Position numbers and translations under genes: made by a program. Below the pieces are notes generated by a model, which saw nothing but the letters and a program-made list of their open reading frames with translations, searched no databases and was not told the origin of the DNA. This document shows positions 11,200 through 23,480 of a DNA stretch of 64,000 nt, in pieces. Within the stretch, counting starts at the first letter, position 1, and every line of letters begins with the position of its first letter. The stretch comes from Corynespora cassiicola (lineage: Eukaryota; Ascomycota; Dothideomycetes; Pleosporales; Corynesporascaceae), in NCBI GenBank assembly GCA_022059125.1, contig JAEUWY010000012.1, positions 1,426,001-1,490,000 of the forward strand. The letters run 5' to 3'.

Positions 11200-11778
11200 C
11201 AGATTCGCGTCGTCTTGATTTCATGCTACTATTTAATACTCGACGGATTGATCAGCAACTTGTATGGCCCTATATGCTCGTCGTGTGGTTGGCCTTCCGG
11301 AGCTGGCCAAGCGTACATGAACGGAGGGTAAGATGACGTCAGATTTGAAGCCACAGTACCATTTTTTGATTAGCAGAGGAGAGGTTCACATTAGCAACAA
11401 GGCGGGGTATGAGCTGCTGCATTTGCTCATTCACTCATTGGAAGATTGTTGGTCGAGAGCTTGATCAGAGTGCGATTGGCCTGCTAATCGTTCCCCATGT
11501 TAAAAAGATCATAGGTCCCTCGTCAGCAGCATTGACTGAAAATTATTAGTTTGACAAAAAAGAGTTTGACATTGTGCAAAGCAGATTAGCTGATCGGAAA
11601 TACGTTAGGCTTCAAGGGCAAGAAAGACGAGCTCCAGATAGCTCAAATGTACAGTGATCAATTCCCCAAAACGTCTAGAACCATGCCCTACTGTACAGCA
11701 TATTTTGCATGAAAGAGCTGTTCATTCACATCAGGCAGCTTCCTTCTCATGGCGTAGTTTTCCCAGTCGACATTCCCC
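11200..11778. other. Intergenic region between VOC-fold gene and MIC10
   Basis: It holds the upstream region of the VOC-fold gene and the 3' end of MIC10, both on the minus strand. Only frames of 65 codons or fewer occur and I see no further gene. Confidence 0.5.
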
Positions 11779-12329
11779 TTATGGCCTTATCACACGGAGA
11801 CCGTCTTTCGAGGGGGCAGCTGCGCGCTTGAAGGACTATTCAAATCGTTAGAGCTTTTTCCAGCCTGCAACTATGTAAAAATCGGGGTTACTGACGTTAT
11901 CGCACTCCTCCCAGGCACGCCCGGCACCAAATCCAAGACCAACCGTGGCGGGCCATGCGCGGCGCTTGAACAGGAGGACAGAGAAGACGATACCGAAGGA
12001 GAGACCGAGGCCGGAGCGGATCAGCATCGAGGAGAGGCAGCGGTCCCACTATCGGATCAAGTTAGCACGCGGTCTTTGAAAGAGAGCTCGCTTGAACGGA
12101 GCTACGGTTGGGCGGATGAAGTGTCGTGTGAGACCGCCGAGTTGGCAATTAAGTGATGCAAAGCTCTCAAGAACAGAGCCTAAGCTTCTCCAGCAATTTC
12201 CGATGGACTTCCTGACATATGTAGTTGCAATCCAGCCGGGAGAGGTACCTTCTCGTTGAGCAGAGCTTCGCTCATGGGTCGGCTGGCGCGCGGGACGGGC
12301 GTAGTGGGCTTGGGAGTCTCGTCGGCCAT
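11779..12329 (-). CDS. MIC10: MICOS complex subunit MIC10
   Basis: Three short exons: 12249-12329, 11896-12048 and 11779-11835, separated by introns of 200 and 60 nt; 96 aa in total. None of the exons is long enough to stand out alone. The protein reads from MADETPKPTTPVPRASRPMS through LLNEKWDRCLS. A first membrane segment follows (SGLGLSFGIVFSVLLFKRRAW), then a second (TVGLGFGAGRAWEECD), and the end SFKRAAAP. The glycine-rich GxGxxxG patterns in both hairpin segments, the KRRAWP loop and the RAWEECD end are the marks of MIC10/MINOS1. That small inner-mitochondrial-membrane protein oligomerises to bend the membrane at crista junctions. The last intron has a CTCTAAC branch site 11 nt before its TAG acceptor. 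The gene is divergent from URB2 with 263 bp between start codons. Confidence 0.92.
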
Positions 12330-12592
12330 GGCTAGAATGTGTGCGAGATCAATTGATCGGATCGGGTCCCGCTTGGAGGGTTGGAAAGGCGATGGGAAGT
12401 GGGTTCGGCGTGGTGTTGACGTTCGGGTGGATGCGTGAGCGGAAGTTTGGCAGGAGCCGGGGCTTGGCAGAGCATGGTCGACGTCCGTGCCCGAAATTTT
12501 CTGGAACTCCAGATGAGAGATCCCCGCCCGTCTGCTACTTTTTTCCGCCCTTCAACTTCAAGCCTGTTGCTACCAGGGCTTGCGCGGAAAAA
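12330..12592. promoter_or_regulatory. Bidirectional promoter of MIC10 and URB2
   Basis: Only 263 bp separate the divergent start codons of MIC10 and URB2, so the two 5' UTRs and promoters must share this stretch. I see no clear TATA box, as is usual for housekeeping genes. Confidence 0.6.
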
Positions 12593-15500
12593 ATGGCAGC
12601 TAATCCCTCTGTAAGTTTCGTCCCTGAAAGTATCTTATTGTTTCATAAGCTGATATGAAGCCGACAGGCCGCTCAAACTCCCACGTTACCTCGACTTATA
12701 GCCATTAATAAGGACTTCACCGACCTGAACGAGCAAATCAGCCAAGCTGCACAGATAATAGGACTTTCTCAAGACTGGGATGTTCCGCAAAAACAGAATG
12801 CTGATCGCAGCGCCCATAACGTCGTCGGACCGCGAGCAGAATGGGCGTTGCGCTGGGTGCTCGACAAACTGAAGAATCAAGCGGATCCAGGCACTCAGGC
12901 GCGTGCAAACTCAAGATCATGGATGCTTTTACAGTGGACAATTGAAATTCTTCCCATATCACGCTGTGCGAACCATTTGCGCGACGCCGACTTCCTCTCG
13001 ATCCTGGAGCAAACACTACAAGAAAGCTTTGGAAGAGAAAATGCGGCAGAGAACACCTCGTGGGAAGCTCGTAACCAGGATGAATCCGATTCGAGCGAAA
13101 CGTTACAAGGGGAGTCCCCGTCTCGAAAGCGTAAACGGCCTTCGTCTGGAACTGCGAACCCTTCGAAGAAAGTGAACTTGGGGAAGAATGGGCTCCAACA
13201 ACTGTTCATTGCAGTGAGGTCCGTCATTTGCGCAATAACCATCAAGGCAAATATTCAGAGCGGACTTGGACAGACTGTGGACTCTGAACTTATGAAGATG
13301 GTTTTAAGGGGCGAGAGCTATCAGGCTGACCAGGCTGCTCGAGTGATGAAGTACTGGCTCATGGCGGCACAATCACTATTGGCGCTCGGCACAAGGACTC
13401 ACAGTGAGGAACTCGAGAGCGTATTGGACCTCTCTCCAGTTCAGGAACTTTGGGATCTGCGACGAGTCGATGCCGAAGATGAATCTGGAAGCTCCGCAGA
13501 GCAATTCTCAGCTGAATGCCTTATCCCAACCCTAGGATTACTTGAATCTCTCCGCACCATTTCGGAATCGACATATCACGGACACTCTTATCATTTGGAA
13601 GTTGGTGATAGGATTAGACATCTAGAGAAGCTTATTGAAAGGCATCTTCTAGCCCCCGCACGGGCAGCGTTCTTCTCTACGCAGAGTGCAGAGTCGGAGG
13701 CAGAGCCTGATACGAAATATCCAGAAGCGGAGAGCTTTAGAGCTTACCTTGCCCCCTTGAGTGCAAAGCTTCTTCAAGCAGCTCAACTGGAGGACGCAAA
13801 TGAGCCAGTTCCCGTCTTCTTTAACTCTCTGTACCGTGCGGTTCCAGAACTCTTGGATTTAGCTATTCGCTTCTCGCCACTCCGGACACCAAAGAAACGC
13901 TTGACTGAGAAGCCCTGGATTCAGGCCGTCTTTGTGGCTCTTGTGGATAGCATAGGGTGTTCACTCAAAGCTCCCGAGTTTGGCGCTCCCCAGGCCTCCT
14001 TCACTGCGCTGGAGGGCTGCCTCAATGTTCTAACCCAGCAGGACATTGCCATCGACACCGAAATATTGAGAGACCTTTTCTGGTTTCACTCGGGAGTTAA
14101 GTATCCCCTCAATCAGGAGAGGAACATCAATTGGCCACTGGTCGCAGCTCTTGTTCAACTGGAGCCTGGCATGTTTCTCGGCGACCCGAAATCGCGGCCT
14201 TCAAATTCCGAAGAACGACCAGTTGAGCTTGCAGGCTTTTTGTTTAATCAAATATCCGCCACAAATTTCACAGACTCCACGGCTGCTGATGGTGAGCCAA
14301 TGGATATCGATGGTGGAGACCCGGACGTTGGGGTGGCCAAATCCCGGTACACCTTTGGTCGCGACGAAACACTCAGCCGGGTGATAATCCCTATCATGTC
14401 GGCCTTTGCGCGCAACCGCGATCTCATTGGATTCCTGGGTAAATGGGATGATCAACTTTGTCAAACAGCAACAATCTCACGCGAGCCATTGAAGGAACTA
14501 GAGGTTCCAATCTGGCAAGACAGAGCCCTTCCGATAGCATTGGCCAAGTTGTTTGAGCAGTCATTGACGCCCACGCAAATCTCAAAGTTGTTCCAGGAAC
14601 ATTCTGATCGGATCGAAGCGCTGAGTGTCCTTGGCGAGGTCTCGGGTTCTGATGCACTAGAACTGTTGAAGGAAGCTTTCAGTAGCACCGTCATCGTCCG
14701 GGCGATGCTGGAGTGTCTTGAGTCAGATGAGACCGTTGAAGCAGTCAAGCCACAACTTCTTTCCCTACTGAAGTCGTTTGCGTCGCACGTCCATACAGAC
14801 AACCATGGCTCGGACCTCAGTCTGGATGCCTCATGGCTAGTGTTGTGTCAACTTCTGAATATAATTTGGCCCATCGGCCTGCACGGCTCATCAGCTATGC
14901 AGCAAGAAGTCTTGATTCCCATCACTGAACATGCCTCGAAGGATGTGGCCACATCTCGCAACCACGAGAGTGAACGCAAGATCGGATCATCTACGCGGGC
15001 AGCTGCGGTGCTGTTTCTTTTGTGTGCATGCGGCCACCTCCAGACGATTCCCGACAGGGCCGAACTCGTCCGTGGCTATTTGCGAAAGGCCCTCAAGTCT
15101 CTCTCGACGAGCCGATTCGATCTGGACGATCTCAGACGCATTATAGAAGTTTTCTGCACTGAGTTTGCACCGCTCATTAAGTTTCTGAAGGAGGATGCAC
15201 GCCAGGAAGCCATCTTCAAACTGCTACTGAGCATATCCGAGTTCGAAAAAGAGCATGCAAAACAAGTGGCCGAGGCCCTTACCCAATCAATATCTAGGGA
15301 TGGGGGTGCAGCCGTTCAGGAGCCATTTATCTCGGCGCTTCTGCAGGCACTCAAAGACGGTGAAAACGAGCCGCTCAAGACTGTTGTAGAAAGTTCATTC
15401 CTTCAGATCAATCCTTTGTCGGTATCCAGAGAGCAGAGAGAAGCAGCCTTGGATGAGCTTTTGAAACTCCTCGACGCCAGCCCAAACGATTCGGCGCTCG

Positions 15501-17140
15501 TTCTAAACATCATGGTCCGCTTCATGCATGTTCCTAATGCCACTGCGAAGATAGCCTCGAGTGGCGGGTGTCTCTTCGACATTGCACAAAAGCTGCATGA
15601 TGAAAAGCTGGAATCCCCCTCTGAGCTACAGTCGCTGCAGATGCTCGTCCAGTTAACACTCGGTCACATCATACCAAACAAGGATCAGGATCAGAACAAA
15701 CGCTATCTGGAGAAATTTGAAGGGAAACTTGCGTCTGCGTCCAAGAAGGCTCACAAGTGCTTCCCGGCGAGGATAGCAATTCTGAGGGGCACATTTCTTG
15801 CACAGAAGGAGCCTTCATTACTGTCTCCCAAAGCATACGTGAAGGTGCTGAGCTCCTGCCTGAAGGAAGGTGTCCCTTGGGAAGCCGTGGTTGTAGATGC
15901 TTTGAGCGAGGGGGCATCGAGGCTTTCCAGTAGCAACGATGACCTTTTCAGCACAGCAAAGGCATCGCTGCAGTCTTGGATAGCTTCCAAGGTCGACATG
16001 AAAAATGTCATCACCACGAAACATGAGCTGAACGCAACGCTTCCAGCTGAGCTTTGGCCTCGAATCCATGCGATCGTGGCCAAATTCCAGCTTTATTCCA
16101 GCATCCAATGGTTGGTTGAGTTCTCAGTGGGAGTTCTTAATCAACCCATTGATGGGTTGGGGATAATCTCAGTGCTCAGATCGTTTCGACAAGCCATGTC
16201 TGGCCTCTCTACTCGTGAGAAACTGGAACTGGTATTCCAATGCATTCAAGAGAAGGAAGGAGCCCACGTTTCTCAGTATCGTCTGGCCCACACCGTCATC
16301 TCGACTCTAGAAGAGAAGCCAGGGGAAGACGCAGAAGTGAAGCAGCAACAGCTGTCATTGTTGCCCAAGCTTTGCCTCATGCTACCGAAGTCACCGGACC
16401 ACGCGAGCTTCAATGCAATTCTGGACTGCATAAATACGATCCTGCGCGAAAAGCCCTTGCTTGGAGACCAACACGGCATCGAGACTCTCCTTGCAGCTCT
16501 CGCCAAAATGGCTTCACGCAATGGCCCCGCCTTGCCAAACGAACAAGCATCAAACCTATTCAGCAGGCTTTGCGAGACGAGCCGGCTTGTTGTCCTCCTT
16601 CATCGCAGCCGCCTGGGCCACCGATTCCACCTCGTTCTCCCATTGCTGCAGAGCCTCCTGTTCTGCCTCTTTGTACCGCATGCCGGACGAGGAGCCAGCC
16701 TTCCACCCTGGCTTAAATCCGTCTCATCTTCACATTCCGTCCGACTGACGCCAGCGAATGCGGCCCAGTACACGCACCTCCTCGGTACGCTGTGCTCCCC
16801 GACGCAATCCTCGGTGCAGAAGAACAAGTTTGGAAGCGCAATCTCGTCGAAGAAGACGTTGAACGATCCGGTCAAGGCGGCCCGAGAATACACTTCGGAG
16901 TACCTGTACCCGTTGCTCTCATCCTACAGTCGATTCCAGCTGAACGGCAGGCTGGAACCCGAGGTCCGGGCCAAGCTCATAGCCGGCATCATGGAGGCTG
17001 TTGGGCTGGCGGCGACCAACAAGAGCTTTCTGGACGCGATGTTTGCTGGAATGGACCGGAGCACCAAGGACGTGTGGAGGGGAGTCTGGGCGGAGTATGA
17101 GCGGGAGCACGGGCGAAAGGAGATCAAGGCTGGTCAGTAG
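12593..17140 (+). CDS. URB2: Nucleolar pre-ribosome assembly protein Urb2/Npa2
   Basis: Two exons: 12593-12610 (18 nt, MAANPS) and 12668-17140, separated by a 57-nt intron with a GTAAGT donor; 1,496 aa. The long helical protein ends with the Urb2/Npa2 C-terminal family, roughly residues 1310-1490. It reads GHRFHLVLPLLQSLLFCLF, then LPPWL, AAQYTHLLGTLC, YTSEYLYPLLSSY and LEPEVRAKLIAGIMEAV. In yeast Urb2 works with other Npa proteins in early 60S (27S pre-rRNA) assembly in the nucleolus. A basic KRKRPSS patch near residue 160 could serve nuclear import. A scan from the first ATG of the long frame would miss about 66 N-terminal residues, because the true start is in the tiny first exon. It shares its promoter with MIC10. 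Confidence 0.9.
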
Positions 17141-19217
17141 GGCCTGGGGTGCGGAAAGTTGTATCAGTAGAACCATGCTTGGTGACGGCAGGGTAGTTTG
17201 GCTCTCTTGCCAGGCTATTGCATTGCAGTGGTTTTGCCCTCGTGTAGGATTAGTCTTGATGTCGAAAAAGGTAGTTTGCCTGATGATGCAATGCAGTTGG
17301 TATATCCTTGCAAAGATGCTTTTGATGTCGACATGGTGGTTTCGCTCTGCTCGTGTGCCATGATTGTTGTGTGAGGGCCCATTGCATTGCAATCCCTCGC
17401 CCTTGACTCGAGGAATGAGATTGGCCTGTTTCGCAGGGCGTGGCACGGAATGCTAGTGCACAGCATCAGGGCAGCAATCCCGCGTTCAGCCGATACGGTC
17501 GCCCTCACACGGGCTGGTTGATGATCAGGGTATGCACATCAAACGGGCCGCCTACTCGCCGCCAAGACATGTTATCAGTTTGTAGACGGCAGGGTAGACG
17601 GCAGGGCAGACGGCATCGGGGAAGAGATGTGCGTCTCGTTCGGAGGGTGCGGACGGGGGCGGTCTCGACCATGAGGTGGGATCTGGGGAGATGTTGCAGC
17701 GGGCAGGGCGCGTGGTGTGGAGAAAAAGAAAGACGGCGGACTAGCGAGGCGGGCTCGAGAGTGACTGGGCCATGTGGTGTGCGTGGCATGGGGTGGTTGG
17801 GCATGGCAGGTTGAAGCTGGTGGCGTCGAGGCTGGATAGTCGCCTCCGCGCAAAAGGGGCATCTGGTCCCGGTGACAGGCGGTCGACGGAGCCGGGTGGA
17901 GTTGAGCAGATGCGGGTGGACTCGTGCAGCTGATTTTCTGTAGGGTTGTGCTAGCAGATGGAGTTGATATTCGGACCATGGCAGTTTTACTCGATGGGAT
18001 CGAGTAAAGCAGGCGGCGCGGGTCGTGAGTGGCTGCTGGAGCGGGCCCGAAGTACCCCACAGCGCCTTTATCACGGCGCGGCGGGCCCGCCTTGCTGCAT
18101 CTGGAGTAGGCGCCACTCCGGGGACGACCAAGCGAGCAACCACCGACTTGGACATGCAACATCACGCGCCAGCAGCCTGAGCACCCGCCGCCCCGCCGAG
18201 ACTTGTGCGATAAAGAGCCTCGTCTGCGCTGCAGGGCCGCCGTTACCAGTTTCTATCGAGTCAAAAACCGCGGAAAAGGCTCGAGGCCGACATCGTATCT
18301 CAGCGCGCCGCCATGGCAGGCTGCGACACGCGACGGCTGCGCGCCTGGTGGCCTCCCCCATGCGCCGCCAGCGGGCCCGCCCTGGAGCCGCCGAGATTCC
18401 CCTCGTGCCTGTGCCTGCGCGACTCTACGCCCTCATCCTCTACTGCGATAAGCCGCCTGCCGCAGGCGCAAATCACAGGGTCCACTCACGAGGGGGGACT
18501 GCCACCGCGACCCAGCCAGCAGCCACCAGCAGCCACCAGCAGCCAGCGGAGAAAACTCTGCTGAATGGCCAGAGACGCGCGGGCGTGCTATCTCTCCCCT
18601 TCTGATAAGGCTGCGTCAACCGGCCTACCACGTCCCAGCAGCCCTCCCCCCAACCAGGTTGCGTTGCAGCGCAATCGGTGCAGCCCGCCAGCTGCATCTC
18701 TGTTTTACTATGCCTGCCATGCTTGCCATGCGTGCTCTGCGGATTCACGCTGTGAATATATATGGGGTAGCGCGTCCCCCCCGATGACCAACGCAAAGCG
18801 TGCTGTGTGTCCGTTTCTAGATCCCAACCTGTACAAACACGGCGGGTCTGCTAGAGTCAACAAGGTCGGGGACCGCCCACCAAAACATAAAACCATCACC
18901 AGATATCTTCTGTATAACCCGCCTAGTCTCGCCATTGCTCGGGCACTACTGCCGGAGCACGTCCCGCCGCCACACTGGATCCTGCACGAGAAACTGAACC
19001 GCTCCTCCAAGGGCCAGGGCCAGCCCCATCGCATCTGCGCTCAGACGCCTCGAGCCCTTCACTTCTCGGCTCGCACCCCCCACGTCATTCTTGCGGGGAT
19101 TATTCGTACCAAGCGACTGCTTCGAGCAGCCGGGCCCCAAGCTTCATAAGACCCCTCGTCCCGGCCTCGTCCTACTTCCACTCGAGCAACGAGAGTTCCT
19201 TCTTCAACGGTGCCATC
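17141..19217. other. Intergenic region upstream of the permease gene
   Basis: This 2.1-kb GC-rich region holds the URB2 3' end and the permease promoter. It includes short imperfect repeats near 17585-17615 (GACGGCAGGG-like) and 18518-18546 (AGCAGCCACC units). HGATAR motifs, the GATA-factor consensus, occur at 18068 (reverse), 18208, 18446 and 18603. The 216-codon frames on both strands near 17.5-18.6 kb look like GC-driven shadows and I do not call them. Confidence 0.5.
18068..18609. promoter_or_regulatory. Group of four HGATAR (GATA-factor) motifs upstream of the permease gene
   Basis: TTATCA at 18068-18073, CGATAA at 18208-18213, CGATAAG at 18446-18452 and TGATAAG at 18603-18609 match the HGATAR consensus bound by AreA/NIT2-type nitrogen regulators. 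They lie 0.6-1.15 kb before the start codon. Two to three matches are expected by chance in a region this size, so this is weak evidence. Confidence 0.25.
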
Positions 19218-21199
19218 ATGGAGAAGCTCAGGAATTCAAAGGTCGGCTACTGGAGCTCCAGGCTCGCCGTCGAGAGCGAGGACAACCTCACCACGGCTCA
19301 GCTGATGCTGTACAACCACGACCTGAAGCCCGTTGAGAAGGCCAGGAGAGAATGGTATGTATAGACTTCTTCTTCTCGTTTACAATTCAATGCTTGCTGC
19401 GATGCATTGATGCATCAATTCAACCGCACCCCTCGACTACTCGACACCCTCACGTGATATGCTTTAGCATCTCGATGCGTCTTCTGACCTTGCTGCTCAT
19501 GCTGATCTTTTTCCTAGGGGCGCTTGGAACTTTGTTGGTTTCTGGGTCGCCGACTCCTTCAACATCAACACGTGGATGATATCGTCTTCGCAGATTGTTG
19601 ACGGTCTCTCCTGGTGGCAATCCTGGCTCTGCGTCTGGGTAAGCGCCTCCGCACGCCTCCAGTCCCATCAATTGAGCGACTTCTGACTCCTGTACAGCTC
19701 GGATATTCGATTGCGGCCTGCTTCGTCTGTTTGACCGGTCGCATTGGTGCCAAGTACCACATCTCCTTCCCTGTTGTCGGACGCGCCTCGTTCGGCATCT
19801 GGGGCTCGCTATGGCCCGTTTTCAATCGAGCTGCTATGGCCTGCATCTGGTATGGTGTCCAGGCTTGGATTGGAGGCACCTGTGTGTATCTGATGATCCG
19901 CTCCATCTGGAACGACTGGCGCGATGTACGTTGCACACACATACAAATTCCGACTATCCTCTCTAACACAAAAAGCAGGAATCCGATGGAGCGTCTGGTG
20001 GCATCAAGAACGGAATCCCTAGTTCCGGAACTAACACCGTCCACTTCGTCTCATTCTTCTTGTTCTGGCTGGGCTCTCTTCCCGCCATCTACCCTCCGGT
20101 CCACAAGATCCGTCACCTGTTCACCGCAAAGGCAATTACCGTGCCCATTGCTGGTATTGCCTTCTTCGTCTGGGCCGTTGTCCGCGCGAAGGGTCTTGGA
20201 CCCATTGTCCACCAGTCAGGAACACTCCAGGGTTCCGCCCTCGGATGGATGATGGTTCGCGGCATCATGTCTGCCATTGCCAACTTCGCTACCCTGATCG
20301 TAAACGATCCCGATTTCGCTCGTTTCGCCCGCAAGCCCCGAGATGCGCTGTGGTCGCAGCTATTCACCATTCCCCTTGGCTTCGCCGTCACCTCCTTCAT
20401 TGGCATCATCGTGTCTTCGTCTTCGACCGTCATCTTCGGACGAGCCATCTGGAATCCCTTGGACTTGCTCGAGCAATTCCTCGAGGAGGGCGGCTCCGCC
20501 CAGCGATTCGGCGTCTTCGTCATCTCCGCAGCCTTCACCCTCGCCCAGCTCGGAACCAACATCGCCGCCAACTCCGTCTCTGCCGGTACCGACATGACGG
20601 CCCTCGCCCCCCGCTGGATCTCCATCCGCCGCGGCGGCTACATCTGCGCCCTGGTCGGCCTGGTCATGTGCCCGTGGAACCTGCTCAAGACCACCAACAG
20701 CTTCACCACCTACCTGTCCGCCTATTCCGTCTTCCTGTCCTCCATCGCCGGCGTCATGGTGTGCGACTACTACTGGGTGCGCAGGGGCTACCTGCAGGTC
20801 AAGGACCTGTACTCGGGCAAGAGCACCGGGCCCTACTACTTCACGTGGGGCATCTCCCTGCGCGCCTACGCCGCCTACATCGCCGGTATCCTCATCAACG
20901 TCGTGGGCTTCGCCGGCGCCATCGGCCGCGACGTGCCCGTTGGTGCGAAGCGCATCTACGACCTCAACTTCTTCGCCGGCTTCATCATCGCCGGCGGCGT
21001 GTACAAGATCCTGTGCGTCGTCTGGCCCATTCCCGCCACCAGCGACAAGTGGCTCGAGGTCGGCGACGAGATTGATGAGATGTCGGTTGCGTACCACGAC
21101 AGCGATAATGAGGTTGCCGGGTATGATGAGGAGGCCATGCATGGGGATAGCAAGGGCGTGCTTACCAGTGGGGAAGTGCCCAAGAGTAAGAACTTTTAA
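19218..21199 (+). CDS. NCS1 (Fur-type) nucleobase/allantoin permease
   Basis: Four exons: 19218-19354, 19518-19638, 19698-19925 and 19979-21199, with introns of 163, 59 and 53 nt; 568 aa. It is a plasma-membrane proton symporter of the NCS1 family, with about 12 hydrophobic segments. Family marks are [16 protein letters not shown] (segment 1), [30 protein letters not shown] (segment 3, with the W and Q that line the substrate site), [12 protein letters not shown], and [19 protein letters not shown] (segment 8, with the binding-site Asn). This pattern fits Fur proteins, which carry uracil, allantoin or uric acid; the exact substrate cannot be read. The N-terminus (SAQLM-like [17 protein letters not shown]) is typical of Fur proteins and supports the start. 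The cytosolic tail is acidic. OHCU decarboxylase, a urate-breakdown enzyme, lies 8 kb away. Confidence 0.92.
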
Positions 21200-21373
21200 C
21201 AGAAGAAGAGCCCCATGGGATAGATGGTGTGATTGGTGTATAGTATATACGATATTTCCTTTTTTTTTTTTTAATCTGTTCACGACGATCATGAAGAGTT
21301 GAATATTTGGCTTTGTGGTTTTTTTGTTTCTGTTGAGATATACCAAGCGCTCATTGCTGCAGCTGCTGTAGCT

Positions 21374-21417
21374 GGATGGATGGATGGATGGATGGATGGA
21401 TGGATGGATGGATGGAT
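21374..21417. repeat. (GGAT)11 microsatellite
   Basis: Eleven uninterrupted GGAT units, 175 bp beyond the permease stop codon, so possibly within its 3' UTR. Confidence 0.95.
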
Positions 21418-21961
21418 AGATTGAAGAAGAAAACCAAAGATACCTGTCTGCCTTCCTACTCGGAATCAAACCACAGCGCCTGTCCTTGTCTGCAAGACCC
21501 AATCTATCATTTATTCGGCGCTCCTTGGTGGAGGGGAATCTACCTCAATCATGGAAAAACTAGCCTTCACTTTGACCCAAACCTTCTCATCAGAATCCTG
21601 GCTTATAGGCGTATACAGCAATTACCACACCCCCCCCTTCCCGCCCTTGTCGTCACGAAAATACGCCCCAGAGCAAAAAAAAAATCCTTCCCTCCCATCT
21701 CCGACCGAGCCAGACCCCCAGAGAGAAGAGAAAAAAAAAGAGGGGGTCTCGACCACAAGCTCAAAGCGCCTTGCAAGGAAGGGGAGGGGAAAAAAAAAAA
21801 ACTTTCCTTATCAGCGCGCTTCTGCGTCAAGCATGCTTACTTGGATAGCGCGAACCGTGGTTCTGGGTCCCGGGCTAAGAAGGGGAAGAAAAAGATGTGG
21901 AACGAGCGAGTGAGCGAGCCGGCCGCCGGCGAGTGGATACCGCATGTGTACGGTAGGGGCT

Positions 21962-21963
21962 GG

Positions 21964-22007
<44 letters not shown>

Positions 22008-22009
22008 CA
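21962..22009. repeat. (GGCA)12 microsatellite
   Basis: Twelve uninterrupted GGCA units in the convergent intergenic region. Confidence 0.95.
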
Positions 22010-23480
22010 TGTGGGAGTGGGGGGCGAGGAGGAAAGATGATCCGGATGCGGAAATGGGTGCAGCGTATCAGAGGGGCTGGAATGAGGATTTAGAGTTGGG
22101 AGTTGGTGATTGGTTGGGAGGACGGGGTGGAGGGGGGTGTTTTTGGGGGGTGGGAAGGAGGGGGTTGTTGGGCTGGACCGCCTTTTTTTGTTGTCGTAGG
22201 CATTGGTGCTTCGTTATCCATGCCGGGCATGTGCTTCTTCTTATCTTCAAGGTGCTAGGGTTGTTTTTTTCCGTACGGTGGTACCCTAGGGCACGGTAGG
22301 TGTAGTCATCGTTCCTCGCAAAGGGTTTCCATCGAGTAACATCTCGTACCAGAACGACTAGCTTGTTCCCCGGCACGAGAACGCAGATCTTGCGCTCCGC
22401 ACCGTTGGATCAATGGCCTGGGTGACAGATGGCTGTGGGTCTTTGATCGGGTGGGTCTTCATGCCGCTGGCATTGGTCTTTTCCTGTTCCTGGCGTGCCC
22501 AGAAACCATGCTGGCGCGTATCGTCAAGCTCGATGTCGGATGATGCAATTGGCCATCGATATGGCATCAAAAGTTGATGGGCATGTCATCAAGAGCCCAA
22601 TTGAGCGTGTATGACTGGAAAACTCCAACTATCATGAAAATCTAGCCGTCGGGGTAGTAAGGTAGGTATATTCATCAGTCAATTACCAGCAAGTAAGCAA
22701 AAAGACAGCGCCAAGCTTTGATACACTGCGTAGTTACTGACAAACTCTGGCCCACGTGCATGTCTGATTGGTTCCGCGCATGTCGCCTACTCTTTGTTAC
22801 TGCTTCGTTCCCAATCAATGATAGTCGCTAGACTGAAACCATCATTAAACAAGAGTAACACGGCATGACGGACAACACTTCATATACAAATTGAAAGATG
22901 CGAGCAGTAAATTGGGGATTCCGGACCGTGGCCAACCACTGTTTTAACAAATCTCAGCTGCACCACCTTGCAGCATTAAATATTATACACAACTAAAGGA
23001 AACCCACAGCCATGTGTGTTCTGAAAGTAAAAAATAAGGAGTAGAGAAGAGAAGAAGAAAGATCTTTGCCGAAACAGGAGACCCACACACATTTTTTCTT
23101 TTTCGAGCCTACAAAGCCCTAGAGGCCAACTCCAACGAATTTGGGGTATGAGAAGAAAGTTGGTCTGCCAGGATGACAACCACCGAAGATGTAAAGGAAG
23201 ACGACTTGTTATGAGCTCAATGGAGGGAGACAAACGGAACCATTCTCGATGCTGCGAATTTTCAAAGACATACACGCAAACCCCCACTATGCAGTTGCAT
23301 TAAAAACAAAAGGAAAGGTTGCCCTGGGCGGTGGTATTCGTACGGTCATGCCAGAAGTTCGTGTGAATAAAGAGGATAGAGGAGAAGAAGAAGTCTTGGG
23401 TATGTGCAAAGACAAGGAAAGGAACCAAATGAGGGCGTTGCCGAGATAGGAGATCGGGAGGGAGAGTGTGGCCAGTGGGT

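Larger units (their letters stand above)
21200..23480. other. Convergent intergenic region with two tetranucleotide microsatellites
   Basis: This 2.3-kb region lies between the 3' ends of the permease and the ADF-H/PH gene. It carries an 11-unit GGAT repeat, a 12-unit GGCA repeat and several A or G homopolymers, then an AT-rich half at 22.5-23.4 kb. The 307-codon frame at 21376-22299 runs through both repeats and is not a credible gene. Confidence 0.6.

Noticed and set aside
17505..18605. 216- and 215-codon frames on both strands
   Set aside because: Low-complexity, Ala/Arg/Pro rich, no known domain; they lie in the promoter region of the permease.
21376..22299. 307-codon frame
   Set aside because: It starts in the GGAT repeat and reads through poly-A/poly-G tracts and the GGCA repeat.
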